64,000 nt of DNA, taken from contig NZ_LFLZ01000052.1 of NCBI RefSeq assembly GCF_001189845.1, forward strand, positions 1 through 64,000, in the 5' to 3' direction. This DNA comes from Bradyrhizobium tropiciagri (lineage in GTDB: Bacteria; Pseudomonadota; Alphaproteobacteria; Rhizobiales; Xanthobacteraceae). Numbering within the stretch: position 1 is the stretch's first letter; every line of letters begins with the position of its first letter. The position numbers were made by a program, and so were the translations under genes. Shown here piece after piece: positions 1-9,777 of this stretch. The notes beneath the pieces are model-generated. The model saw nothing but the letters and a program-made list of their open reading frames with translations. It made no database searches and was not told the origin of the DNA.

Positions 1-2
1 TC

Positions 3-83
3 GGGTGAGGGGCCGCAGCTCTAACGAGGGACCGGAACCCCTCACCCGGCGCTACGCGCCGACCTCTCCCAAGGGAGAGGTGA
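3..83. repeat. intergenic palindromic repeat (Bradyrhizobium type)
   Basis: Two nested inverted repeats are visible: a ten-base G/A-rich arm at 3-12 pairs with 38-47, and a short hairpin spans 64-79. The text ctctccc...gggagag with a cggcgctacgcgccg core recurs in variant form at 45053-45166 and 54361-54500. It may begin upstream of the window edge. Confidence 0.75.
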
Positions 84-148
84 ACCTCCGCAGTCGATCC
101 AGCTCAAACTAATCTCATCACGCGCCAGAGTTCATCACGCCGCAACAG

Positions 149-186
149 AAAAGCCCCGCCCGGTGGGGAGGCCGGGCGGGGCTTTC
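149..186. terminator. bidirectional rho-independent terminator
   Basis: A strong GC hairpin, with arms agccccgcccgg and ccgggcggggct, is flanked by an A-run on the left and a T-run on the right. It lies about 80 bases past the stop of the minus-strand DUF1236 gene and would end its transcript. Confidence 0.8.
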
Positions 187-264
187 TGGTCCGGTCGATC
201 TTCGCGCAGATCCGCTTGCGCGGCGCCCGGACTGTTCGTTCAGGCCATCGCGCTGACGTTTGCT

Positions 265-624
265 CTAGTCGACCACCTGAACGATCCGTCGCGAACGCGG
301 CTCGACCAGAACGGTCTCACCATTCACGACGGTGTAGCGATACGGCGTCGCGCCGAACCGTTGCGGCACGTCGTAATAGGTCACGCCGGCGTCCGGCAGC
401 ACGGTGCCGACCACGACGCGATCCGGAATGGTGTAGTTCGGTACGCGCTCGCGCACGATGTATTCGCGGAAGGCGGGTCGCTGATCGACTGTAATCCCGC
501 CATCCTCCTCGACTGCAACCGGCGGGCCACCGCGGACAACGCCAACGGTCTGGGCCTGTGCGGCAACAGCCGGCACCGTGATCGCAGCAGCAATGGCTGC
601 AACGGCAAGTATTCTGTTTCGCAT
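265..624 (-). CDS. exported DUF1236 family protein
   Basis: The product is a 119-residue secreted protein of unknown function. An N-terminal signal peptide (residues 1 to about 25, ending in Ala-Gln-Ala) precedes a region with the DUF1236 look: short beta-rich segments around VVVGTVLP and YYDVP, and a C-terminal turn YRYTVVNGETVLV typical of the family. I chose the ATG at 624 rather than the one at 636 because a GGAG ribosome site lies seven bases upstream of it. The family is abundant and paralogous in Bradyrhizobium and its role is unknown; a periplasmic location is inferred from the signal peptide. The gene is monocistronic and followed by a strong hairpin terminator. Confidence 0.85.
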   Translation of the reverse strand: MRNRILAVAAIAAAITVPAVAAQAQTVGVVRGGPPVAVEEDGGITVDQRPAFREYIVRERVPNYTIPDRVVVGTVLPDAGVTYYDVPQRFGATPYRYTVVNGETVLVEPRSRRIVQVVD

Positions 625-855
625 GGCTCGCTCCATTCTTTATGGCGCGCGCCGGCCTTCGCCGAAGCGCACGTCGAGCCAATGCATCGGCTGCGGTGAT
701 GTTCCGGAAAAACCGCTGTCATATCCGTGGCAATTTGGAGCAATTTTCATGAGTAGCGGGAACTCTCAGGCCGTGCAGGCGTCTTGATGTGGGAACCTCC
801 TCAGCGGATAAACTGCCGCTCGATTCGCACCTCCAAAAACTGCCGGAGAAATTCA

Positions 856-1011
856 ATGACCATCACCGCTGGGCATCTGCCTGCCATCGTGGCTCTGGTT
901 GCAGGCGTCCTGATCCTGATCATGCCGCGGCTCCTCAACTACATCGTCGCGATATACCTGATCTTCGTCGGGCTCGTGGGAATGGGTCTGCTGCGCTGGC
1001 TGCACCTGTAG
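856..1011 (+). CDS. small DUF3096 membrane protein
   Basis: This 51-residue protein has two hydrophobic segments (residues about 8-22 and 27-46) separated by a PRLLNY turn, the hallmark of DUF3096. A GGAG site lies eight bases before the ATG at 856. An in-frame extension back to 784 exists but is hydrophilic, Arg/Cys-rich and unlike the family, so I excluded it. The function is unknown; it is predicted to sit in the inner membrane as a helical hairpin. It lies about 90 bases ahead of ppdK but there is no evidence of a functional link. Confidence 0.8.
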   Translation: MTITAGHLPAIVALVAGVLILIMPRLLNYIVAIYLIFVGLVGMGLLRWLHL

Positions 1012-1102
1012 CGGGAAAGCGGGGTTTCGCGGCTTGCGCGGAACCCCTCAAAATGGTGTAAGGCGCGCATCTTCGACCCCTCCTTCCGGATTGTTGTCTG
1101 AC

Positions 1103-4023
<2,921 letters not shown>

Positions 4024-4048
4024 GCGATCACACGGTTCAGAGAGTGCG

Positions 4049-4078
4049 ATGGCCGGGACCAAGTCCCGGCCATTTTTG
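4049..4078 (+). terminator. rho-independent terminator of ppdK
   Basis: A perfect stem, atggccgggac pairing with gtcccggccat around a three-base loop, is followed by five T. It lies 26 bases after the ppdK stop codon. Confidence 0.9.
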
Positions 4079-4100
4079 TTGAGTGCCGTCAGCAGCCGCC

Positions 4101-4184
4101 GTCATTGCGAGCGAAGCGAAGCAATCCATCTCACGGCATATGCGGAGCGATGGATTGCTTCGTCGCTGGCGCTCCTCGCAATGA
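4101..4184. repeat. long intergenic inverted repeat, gtcattgcgag family
   Basis: The element begins gtcattgcgagcgaagcgaag and ends in the near-complement ctcctcgcaatgac, with a second internal pair (gcaatccat / atggattgc). A close copy stands at 32871-32953. It would fold into a long cruciform or RNA hairpin. Confidence 0.85.
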
Positions 4185-4443
4185 CGATGGTGTTGCGGCC
4201 GCGGCCCTGCCGCGTAACACTTTGTTCACCATCCGCGTTGACCTGTTGTTTACGACTTTCATGCGCTGCGCATTTACCAACGCGCGCGATGCAATGCGCG
4301 AAGGCGTTGCGATCGCTTGAGTGTAGCGTGCGGGCAACGCCGATTAACTCCGCGGCAACCTAAACAAGTTAGCAACGGGAAAGGTCGAATTGCGCGGATG
4401 TACCGCGTTCGATTGCACTCAGTAAGCGTTGCGTGAGCGTACG

Positions 4444-5940
4444 ATGTTTGTGTCGCGTAACCAGCCGAAGGGCGCACGGCTCGCGCTCTTCGGTCTCGGT
4501 CTTGGCATCTTCGCACTGATGCCGACCGAGCTCGGATATCAGGATATTGCCTCGCTCCTGGCCCGGCAGCCCGGTGTCGCCGAGCGCTGGCAGAAGCGCG
4601 TCTTCGCCTCCGCGGTCGGCTCCATCCAGGTCGCGACCTACAGCTTCGGCCGGCCGATCGGAACCTCGGCGCCGCAGGATCCGCAGATCCTGCTCGCGCG
4701 GCTGGACAGCTCGAGCGGCGACATCACCGGCGCGGTGACGCGCAATCCGATCACCACGCCACCGCCGCGCTATGCGGCATCCGATTTTCCCAAGGTCGAT
4801 CGCACCTTGAAGGGCGATCGTCTCGTCGTCCGGCGGCCAGACCAGGCCGATCCCGCGCAGCCGGCAAACCCGGCGCCCGCGAACGAGGATCCCGCGACAT
4901 CGAATTCGTCGGTCAAGGGTATGAAGACCGCGACCGCAACGAGTGGCAGCCCACCTGCGGACAACGCGCCGCTCGATCCCGAATTGCAGGAGGCGCTGCG
5001 TGCGCCGCCGCTGCCGCAATATGCCAAGCCGTCGCCGCAGCAATACGACGTGTCGATGTCGCTCGAGGCCAACCCGCTCGACGATCTGAAGCCTGTGCGC
5101 GCGAAGCCTGCTGCTGCGCCGCCCGTCGAAGCAGCGCATGAGCGCGACCCGTTCGCATTCAAGACCGCCAGCCTGTTCTTCGGCTCGTCGCTCGGCACGC
5201 CCGAGAATCTCGAGCGCTGGCAGCCCGGCGAGGCGCCGGTCGTCGTGGCGCCCGTGGTGCAGCCCGATCCCGACATGAAGGTGATGGCGTCACTGCCGGT
5301 CGATGCCGACGGTCCGGTCAAGGCCGGCGAGATGGGCGAGAGCATCGCGCCGAAGGGCGAGGTCAACGCCGACGACCAGCACAGCAAGACGCCGGCGGAA
5401 CGGCTCGGCCTGCTCGACGAGAAGTCGCGCGCCAAGTCGGAGAAGTGCCTCGCCGAGGCGGTCTATTTCGAAGCCCGCGGCGAAGCGGTGCGCGGCCAGA
5501 TCGCGGTCGCCCAGGTGGTGCTGAACCGCGCCTTCTCCGGCAAATATCCGGAGACGGTGTGCGGCGTGGTCTACCAGAACAAGAACCGCCATTACGCCTG
5601 CCAGTTCACCTTCGCCTGCGACAACGTCCCCGATGTCGTCCGCGAGCCCGACATGTGGGACCGCGCGAAGAAGATCGCGAAGGCGATGCTCGACGGCAAA
5701 TTGTGGCTGCCGGAAGTCGATCGCTCGACCCACTACCACGCCTATTGGGTGCGGCCGTCCTGGGTCAGCGAAATGAAGAAGATGTACAAGTTCGGCGTCC
5801 ACACCTTCTATCGCCCGCGCGCCTGGGGTGATGGCAGCGACGCGCCGAGCTGGGGCAGCGCGGCCGAGACCGCCAAGATTTCGGCGCAGCTCGCCGAAGC
5901 CGCCCAGAGCTCGGCCGAGCAGGCCAGCACCAAGCGGTAG
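4444..5940 (+). CDS. cell wall hydrolase, SleB family (Hydrolase_2)
   Basis: The 498-residue protein has an N-terminal hydrophobic segment (about residues 10-32) that anchors or exports it, a long low-complexity Pro/Ala-rich middle and a C-terminal SleB-like domain (about 335-475). The domain shows the catalytic-Glu region CLAEAVYFEARGE, the motif IAVAQVVLNR and the terminal HAYWVRPSW segment. SleB-type enzymes cleave peptidoglycan glycan strands; here the role would be wall remodelling in the periplasm. I chose the ATG at 4444; a TTG at 4429 would add five residues. The gene is monocistronic, between two palindromic repeats. Confidence 0.88.
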   Translation: MFVSRNQPKGARLALFGLGLGIFALMPTELGYQDIASLLARQPGVAERWQKRVFASAVGSIQVATYSFGRPIGTSAPQDPQILLARLDSSSGDITGAVTRNPITTPPPRYAASDFPKVDRTLKGDRLVVRRPDQADPAQPANPAPANEDPATSNSSVKGMKTATATSGSPPADNAPLDPELQEALRAPPLPQYAKPSPQQYDVSMSLEANPLDDLKPVRAKPAAAPPVEAAHERDPFAFKTASLFFGSSLGTPENLERWQPGEAPVVVAPVVQPDPDMKVMASLPVDADGPVKAGEMGESIAPKGEVNADDQHSKTPAERLGLLDEKSRAKSEKCLAEAVYFEARGEAVRGQIAVAQVVLNRAFSGKYPETVCGVVYQNKNRHYACQFTFACDNVPDVVREPDMWDRAKKIAKAMLDGKLWLPEVDRSTHYHAYWVRPSWVSEMKKMYKFGVHTFYRPRAWGDGSDAPSWGSAAETAKISAQLAEAAQSSAEQASTKR

Positions 5941-5969
5941 CACGCTCACACCGGCGCTCACCAACGAAC

Positions 5970-6097
5970 GTCATTCCGGGATGGCCCGCAGGGCCAGACC
6001 CGCAATCTCGATGATTTAGGGCAATGAACGACCTCGAGATTCCCCGATGCGCGATTGCGCATCTGAGGTTCGCGCCGTTGGCGCGCCACGGAATGAC
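5970..6097. repeat. intergenic palindromic repeat, gtcattccggg family
   Basis: The outer arms cgtcattccg and cggaatgac pair over 128 bases, with inner stems ctcgatga..cgag, gcgcgattgcgc and ggcgcgcc. A related but distinct element with the same end lies at 20437-20540. Confidence 0.75.
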
Positions 6098-6233
6098 ACC
6101 CTCATAAGATTCTGCAGGGCAGCTCTGCAGGCGAATATTTTTCTCCAGCCCCCTCTTGGGGTTTCATGCATATGCATTAACTCCCCGTAACGTTTGCGGG
6201 GCGGTTCCCCCGCCAGTCGCGGGGGAAGGTAAG

Positions 6234-7478
6234 ATGGCTGTTACCACCGGAGATCTTCGGCCGGCGTCCAGCACCTGGCGCACGCCGCTCGTCATCATCG
6301 TCTGCGGCTGCGCGATCGCATTGCTGAGCTTCGGCCCGCGCTCCAGCCTCGGTTTCTTCGTGCAGCCGATGGGGCGCGAATTCGCCTGGGGCCGCGACGT
6401 GTTCGGCCTCGCCATCGCGCTGCAGAACCTGTTATGGGGTCTCGGGCAGCCGATCGCAGGCGCCATTGCCGACCGCTTCGGTTTGCTGCGCGTCATGATC
6501 GTCGGCGCCTTGCTGTACGCCGCCGGCCTCCTGCTGATGCGTTACTCGACCACCTCAGTGTCGCTCGACATCAGCGCCGGCGTGCTGATCGGGTTCGGCC
6601 TGTCGGGCTCGTCGTTCAATCTCGTATTGGCGGCCTTCAGCAAGCTGTTGCCGCCCGAGCGGCGCGGCATCGCGCTTGGCGCCGGCACCGCCGCCGGCTC
6701 GTTCGGCCAGTTCCTGTTTGCGCCGTTCGGCGTCGCCTTGATCGACAATTTCGGCTGGCAGACTGCGCTGGTCGTGTTCAGCGCGCTGATGCTGCTGATC
6801 CTGCCGCTCTCGCTCGCGCTGGCGACGCCGCCCGCGGAGACGAAGGATGTGGCGCCCGCCGATCAGCAATCGTTCAAGACTGCGTTGGCGGAGGCCTTCG
6901 GCCATCGCTCCTACGTCCTGCTGGTGCTCGGCTTCTTCACCTGCGGCTTCCAGCTCGCCTTCATCACCATCCATCTGCCCGCCTATCTGGCGGATCGCGG
7001 CATTCCGGCAACGACCGGCGGTTGGGTGGTCGCGGCGATCGGCCTGTTCAACATTGTCGGCTCGCTCAGCGTCGGCTGGCTGCAGAACTTCTTTCCGAAG
7101 CGCTATTTGCTCTCGGTGATCTACCTGTCGCGCGCGCTGGCAACCGTCGCCTTCATCTCGTTCCCGGTCACACCTTTCTCGGCGATCGCATTCGGCGCGG
7201 TGTCGGGGCTGCTGTGGCTGTCGAGCGTGCCTCCGACCTCGGCGCTGGTCGCGCTGATGTTCGGCACCCGCTGGTTCTCCACTCTCTACGGGTTCGCCTT
7301 CGTCAGCCATCAGGTCGGCGGCTTCCTCGGGGTCTGGCTCGGCGGTGTGGTGTTCGAGCAGTTCGGTTCCTACGCCCCGATCTGGTGGCTCTCGGTGCTG
7401 TTCGGCGTGCTGTCGGCGCTGATCAACCTGCCGATCGTCGAGGCGCCGGTCGCCCGCCCGGTTGCGCAGCCCGCCTGA
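6234..7478 (+). CDS. major facilitator superfamily transporter
   Basis: The 414-residue protein has about twelve hydrophobic segments in two halves with the MFS loop motif around DRFGLLRVM (between helices 2 and 3). It has the general look of the oxalate/formate antiporter or MCT-like families, but the substrate cannot be told. The ATG at 6234 is preceded by the ribosome site GGGGGAAGG; an in-frame start at 6156 would add hydrophilic residues with no ribosome site. It lies 45 bases ahead of the acuI-like reductase on the same strand, so the two may be co-transcribed, although a hairpin sits between them. Confidence 0.85.
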   Translation: MAVTTGDLRPASSTWRTPLVIIVCGCAIALLSFGPRSSLGFFVQPMGREFAWGRDVFGLAIALQNLLWGLGQPIAGAIADRFGLLRVMIVGALLYAAGLLLMRYSTTSVSLDISAGVLIGFGLSGSSFNLVLAAFSKLLPPERRGIALGAGTAAGSFGQFLFAPFGVALIDNFGWQTALVVFSALMLLILPLSLALATPPAETKDVAPADQQSFKTALAEAFGHRSYVLLVLGFFTCGFQLAFITIHLPAYLADRGIPATTGGWVVAAIGLFNIVGSLSVGWLQNFFPKRYLLSVIYLSRALATVAFISFPVTPFSAIAFGAVSGLLWLSSVPPTSALVALMFGTRWFSTLYGFAFVSHQVGGFLGVWLGGVVFEQFGSYAPIWWLSVLFGVLSALINLPIVEAPVARPVAQPA

Positions 7479-7489
7479 TGGGTTAAACA

Positions 7490-7515
7490 CTCCCCGAAAC
7501 CAAGATTACGGGGAG
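7490..7515 (+). promoter_or_regulatory. hairpin between the MFS gene and acuI, covering the acuI ribosome site
   Basis: The arms ctccccg (7490-7496) and cggggag (7509-7515) are exact complements around a 12-base loop. The right arm contains the GGGGAG ribosome site of the next gene. It could be a weak attenuator or a translational lock; no T-run follows. Confidence 0.4.
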
Positions 7516-7523
7516 CGCTCATC

Positions 7524-8510
7524 GTGGCAACGTTCAAGGCAATCAGGATCGACAAGGCGGACAAGGGTACCACCGCCGCACTGACCCAATTCGACGACGC
7601 GGAATTGATGGACGGCGACGTCACCGTCCGCGTCGAATGGTCGACGCTGAACTACAAGGACGGCCTCGCGCTGACCGGCAAGGCGCCGGTGGTGCGCCGC
7701 TTCCCGATGATCGCCGGCATCGACTTCGCCGGCACGGTCGAGCAATCCAGCCATCCCGACTGGAAGGCGGGCGACAAGGTCGTCTGCAACGGCTGGGGCA
7801 TGGGCGAGACCCATCTCGGCGCCTATGCCGAAAAGGCCCGCGTCAAGGGCGACTGGCTGGTGCGGCTGCCTGACGGCATCTCGGCCCGCGACGCGATGGC
7901 GGTCGGCACGGCCGGCTATACTGCGATGTTGTCGGTGCTGGCGCTGGAGAAACACGGTCTGACCCCGAAGAGCGGCCCGATCGTGGTGACCGGCGCGGCC
8001 GGCGGCGTCGGCTCGGTCGCGATCGCCGTGCTGTCGAAGCTCGGCTACCACGTCATCGCCTCGACCGGCCGGATGTCGGAGGCCGACTATCTCAAGGGGC
8101 TCGGCGCCACCGAGGTGATCGACCGCGCCGAGCTGTCGGGTGCCCCGAAGGCGCTCGCCAAGGAGCGCTGGGCCGGCGGCGTCGACAGCGTCGGATCGAC
8201 CACGCTCGCCAACCTGCTTTCGATGACCAGATACGGCGGCGCCATCACGGCTTGCGGTCTGGCGGCCGGCATGGACCTGCCGTCGTCGGTCGCGCCCTTC
8301 ATTTTGCGGGGTGTGTGCCTTCTCGGCATCGATTCCGTGATGTGCCCGATCGAGCTCCGGAGGACCGCCTGGCAGCGCCTTGCCCGCGATCTGGATAAGG
8401 CAAAACTGGCTGATATCACTCACGAAATCGCCTTGGACGAGGTCATGGGTTACGGTGCGAAAATCCTCGGTGGCCAGGTCCGCGGCCGGATCGTGGTAAA
8501 AATAGTCTGA
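7524..8510 (+). CDS. acuI: AcuI-type acrylyl-CoA reductase / YhdH family quinone oxidoreductase
   Basis: This 328-residue medium-chain dehydrogenase/reductase has no structural zinc lobe. It contains the YhdH/AcuI landmarks: STLNYKDGLALTG near residue 41, AGIDFAGTV near 70, the nucleotide-binding motif VTGAAGGVGSVA near 155 and GGQVRGRIVVKIV at the C-terminus. Characterised members reduce acryloyl-CoA to propionyl-CoA with NADPH, which detoxifies acrylate or serves 3-hydroxypropionate and DMSP metabolism; other relatives reduce quinones. The GTG at 7524 is the start, with a ribosome site inside the upstream hairpin. The AcuI assignment is probable and the natural substrate unknown. Confidence 0.85.
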   Translation: MATFKAIRIDKADKGTTAALTQFDDAELMDGDVTVRVEWSTLNYKDGLALTGKAPVVRRFPMIAGIDFAGTVEQSSHPDWKAGDKVVCNGWGMGETHLGAYAEKARVKGDWLVRLPDGISARDAMAVGTAGYTAMLSVLALEKHGLTPKSGPIVVTGAAGGVGSVAIAVLSKLGYHVIASTGRMSEADYLKGLGATEVIDRAELSGAPKALAKERWAGGVDSVGSTTLANLLSMTRYGGAITACGLAAGMDLPSSVAPFILRGVCLLGIDSVMCPIELRRTAWQRLARDLDKAKLADITHEIALDEVMGYGAKILGGQVRGRIVVKIV

Positions 8511-8589
8511 GGACGTTCAGACTTTACCAACGAAGCTGCTCCAATGTTGCCACTGTTGGTATGGTAAGCAGCGGGTAAAGAGGCTTGCA

Positions 8590-8655
8590 GCATGATCCCG
8601 GGGGGCCGGGTGTCCTCGCGCAGACGCCGAGAAGCGTCGGTAGCGGGGATCATGC
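8590..8655. repeat. inverted repeat flanking a 45-base core
   Basis: The arms gcatgatccc (8590-8599) and ggggatcatgc (8645-8655) pair almost perfectly. It lies in the 187-base gap ahead of the small exported protein gene. The arms echo the gcatgatc end of the repeat at 57108-57225. Confidence 0.6.
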
Positions 8656-8697
8656 TCAACAAGGAGCGGGTGCCCGCGCTCGTAAGTGGAGTAGCTC

Positions 8698-9276
8698 ATG
8701 CTTGCGCGTTTGGTGTTGGGGGCCGTCACGGCCGGAGCGATGGTCGTGCCGGCATTCGCAGGCAGTATGAATGCCGATGAGGCCCGCAGATTTGTCGCCG
8801 GCAAGGTATTCGCCTTCACCTGTTTCGATGGCACCCGTGGCGCCGGCCGTATCCTCGACGATCTCGGCGCGGCAGGCTCGATCCAGTTCTCCGGCTCCGG
8901 CCCCATCCGCCACGTACGCCTGCCCGGCAATACGCTGCAAATCCGCGGTCAGAGCGTTTGCGCGTCGCTGAAGGGCATTCCGTTCGAACCTTGCTTCAAT
9001 CTCGACAAGCAGGACGACCGCTCGTTCCGCGGCTCGGTCTCCGGCATGGGCTTCGCCTATTGCGATTTCCACCACCAGGGCGGCCAGCAGATGCTGATGG
9101 CGCGCGCCGCGGCGCGTCCGCGCACGCTGCACCCGCGCACCCGATCCGCCGATGCCACGCCGACCGAAGTGTCGCGCGTTGAGACGCCGCAGGTCGGAAG
9201 CGCGAAGCTGGAGCCGGTCAAGGCCGAGCCCGCCAAGGTCGAGAGCGCACCGGAATTGCGCCGCTCCACCGACTAG
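8698..9276 (+). CDS. exported protein of unknown function
   Basis: The product has 192 residues. A signal peptide (residues 1 to about 22, cut after AFA) is followed by a compact Cys-containing domain with GKVFAFTCFDGTRGAG, QSVCASLKG, FEPCFNL and GFAYCDFHH; four Cys suggest two disulfides. The last 60 residues are Arg-rich and then Lys/Glu/Pro-rich, hence probably disordered. A GGAG site precedes the ATG. I do not recognise a named domain; homologues look to be restricted to Bradyrhizobium relatives. It would act in the periplasm. Confidence 0.75.
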   Translation: MLARLVLGAVTAGAMVVPAFAGSMNADEARRFVAGKVFAFTCFDGTRGAGRILDDLGAAGSIQFSGSGPIRHVRLPGNTLQIRGQSVCASLKGIPFEPCFNLDKQDDRSFRGSVSGMGFAYCDFHHQGGQQMLMARAAARPRTLHPRTRSADATPTEVSRVETPQVGSAKLEPVKAEPAKVESAPELRRSTD

Positions 9277-9376
9277 AGCCCATTCGTTCCGATGGAATCG
9301 GAACGAGGCTCTAGATTCCTGTTTTGACGCGTTTTCTTCACGCGAACCGGTATCCGCTTCGCTCGAAAACGCTCTA
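9275..9376. repeat. intergenic repeat with terminator-like hairpin
   Basis: A first hairpin (agagcc...ggctct, with the inner pair cgttccgat/atcggaacg, 9275-9312) overlaps the stop of the preceding gene. A second block follows with gttttgacgcg, cttcacgcgaaccgg and gctcgaaaacgctcta. The second block matches, in reverse orientation, the repeat at 57108-57225. Confidence 0.7.
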
Positions 9377-9516
9377 ACTTCTCATCTGCGCGCTAGCGGG
9401 AATACGCTCCGAGCCGTAGTCATACGGATGGCGGTCGCCACGCGTTGATAGCTACTCAATACCTAGCGTTCATCGCCGAGAGGCGGGATGGTGGGGACAC
9501 CGATTTGAGTAGTCAT

Positions 9517-9750
9517 ATGGCGCAGTATTTTTTCCGGATCAGCGACGGCGATTACGCTGGTGCATCCGATCACGCGACCGAGTTCGAGAGCCGCGACGTG
9601 GCCTGGGCCGAGATGACCAAGGTCTGCGGCAATTTCCTCGGCAGCATTTCGCGCAACATGAAGCAGAACAGCGAGTGGCACATGGAGCTGCTCGACGAGG
9701 GCAGAAAACCGGTCTTCCGGATTCGCCTGGTCGCTGAATCCGTCGATTGA
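9517..9750 (+). CDS. DUF6894-like small protein
   Basis: This 77-residue soluble protein opens with MAQYFFRISDGDY, a hallmark of the DUF6894 family that is highly paralogous in Bradyrhizobium. The following region (EFESRDVAWAEMTKV) matches the usual helix, and the product ends in a beta strand PVFRIRLVAE. The reading frame extends upstream to 9445 without a ribosome site, so the ATG at 9517 was chosen. The function of the family is unknown. Confidence 0.8.
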   Translation: MAQYFFRISDGDYAGASDHATEFESRDVAWAEMTKVCGNFLGSISRNMKQNSEWHMELLDEGRKPVFRIRLVAESVD

Positions 9751-9777
9751 GGCCCTTGCCGTTCAGCACAACAAGCT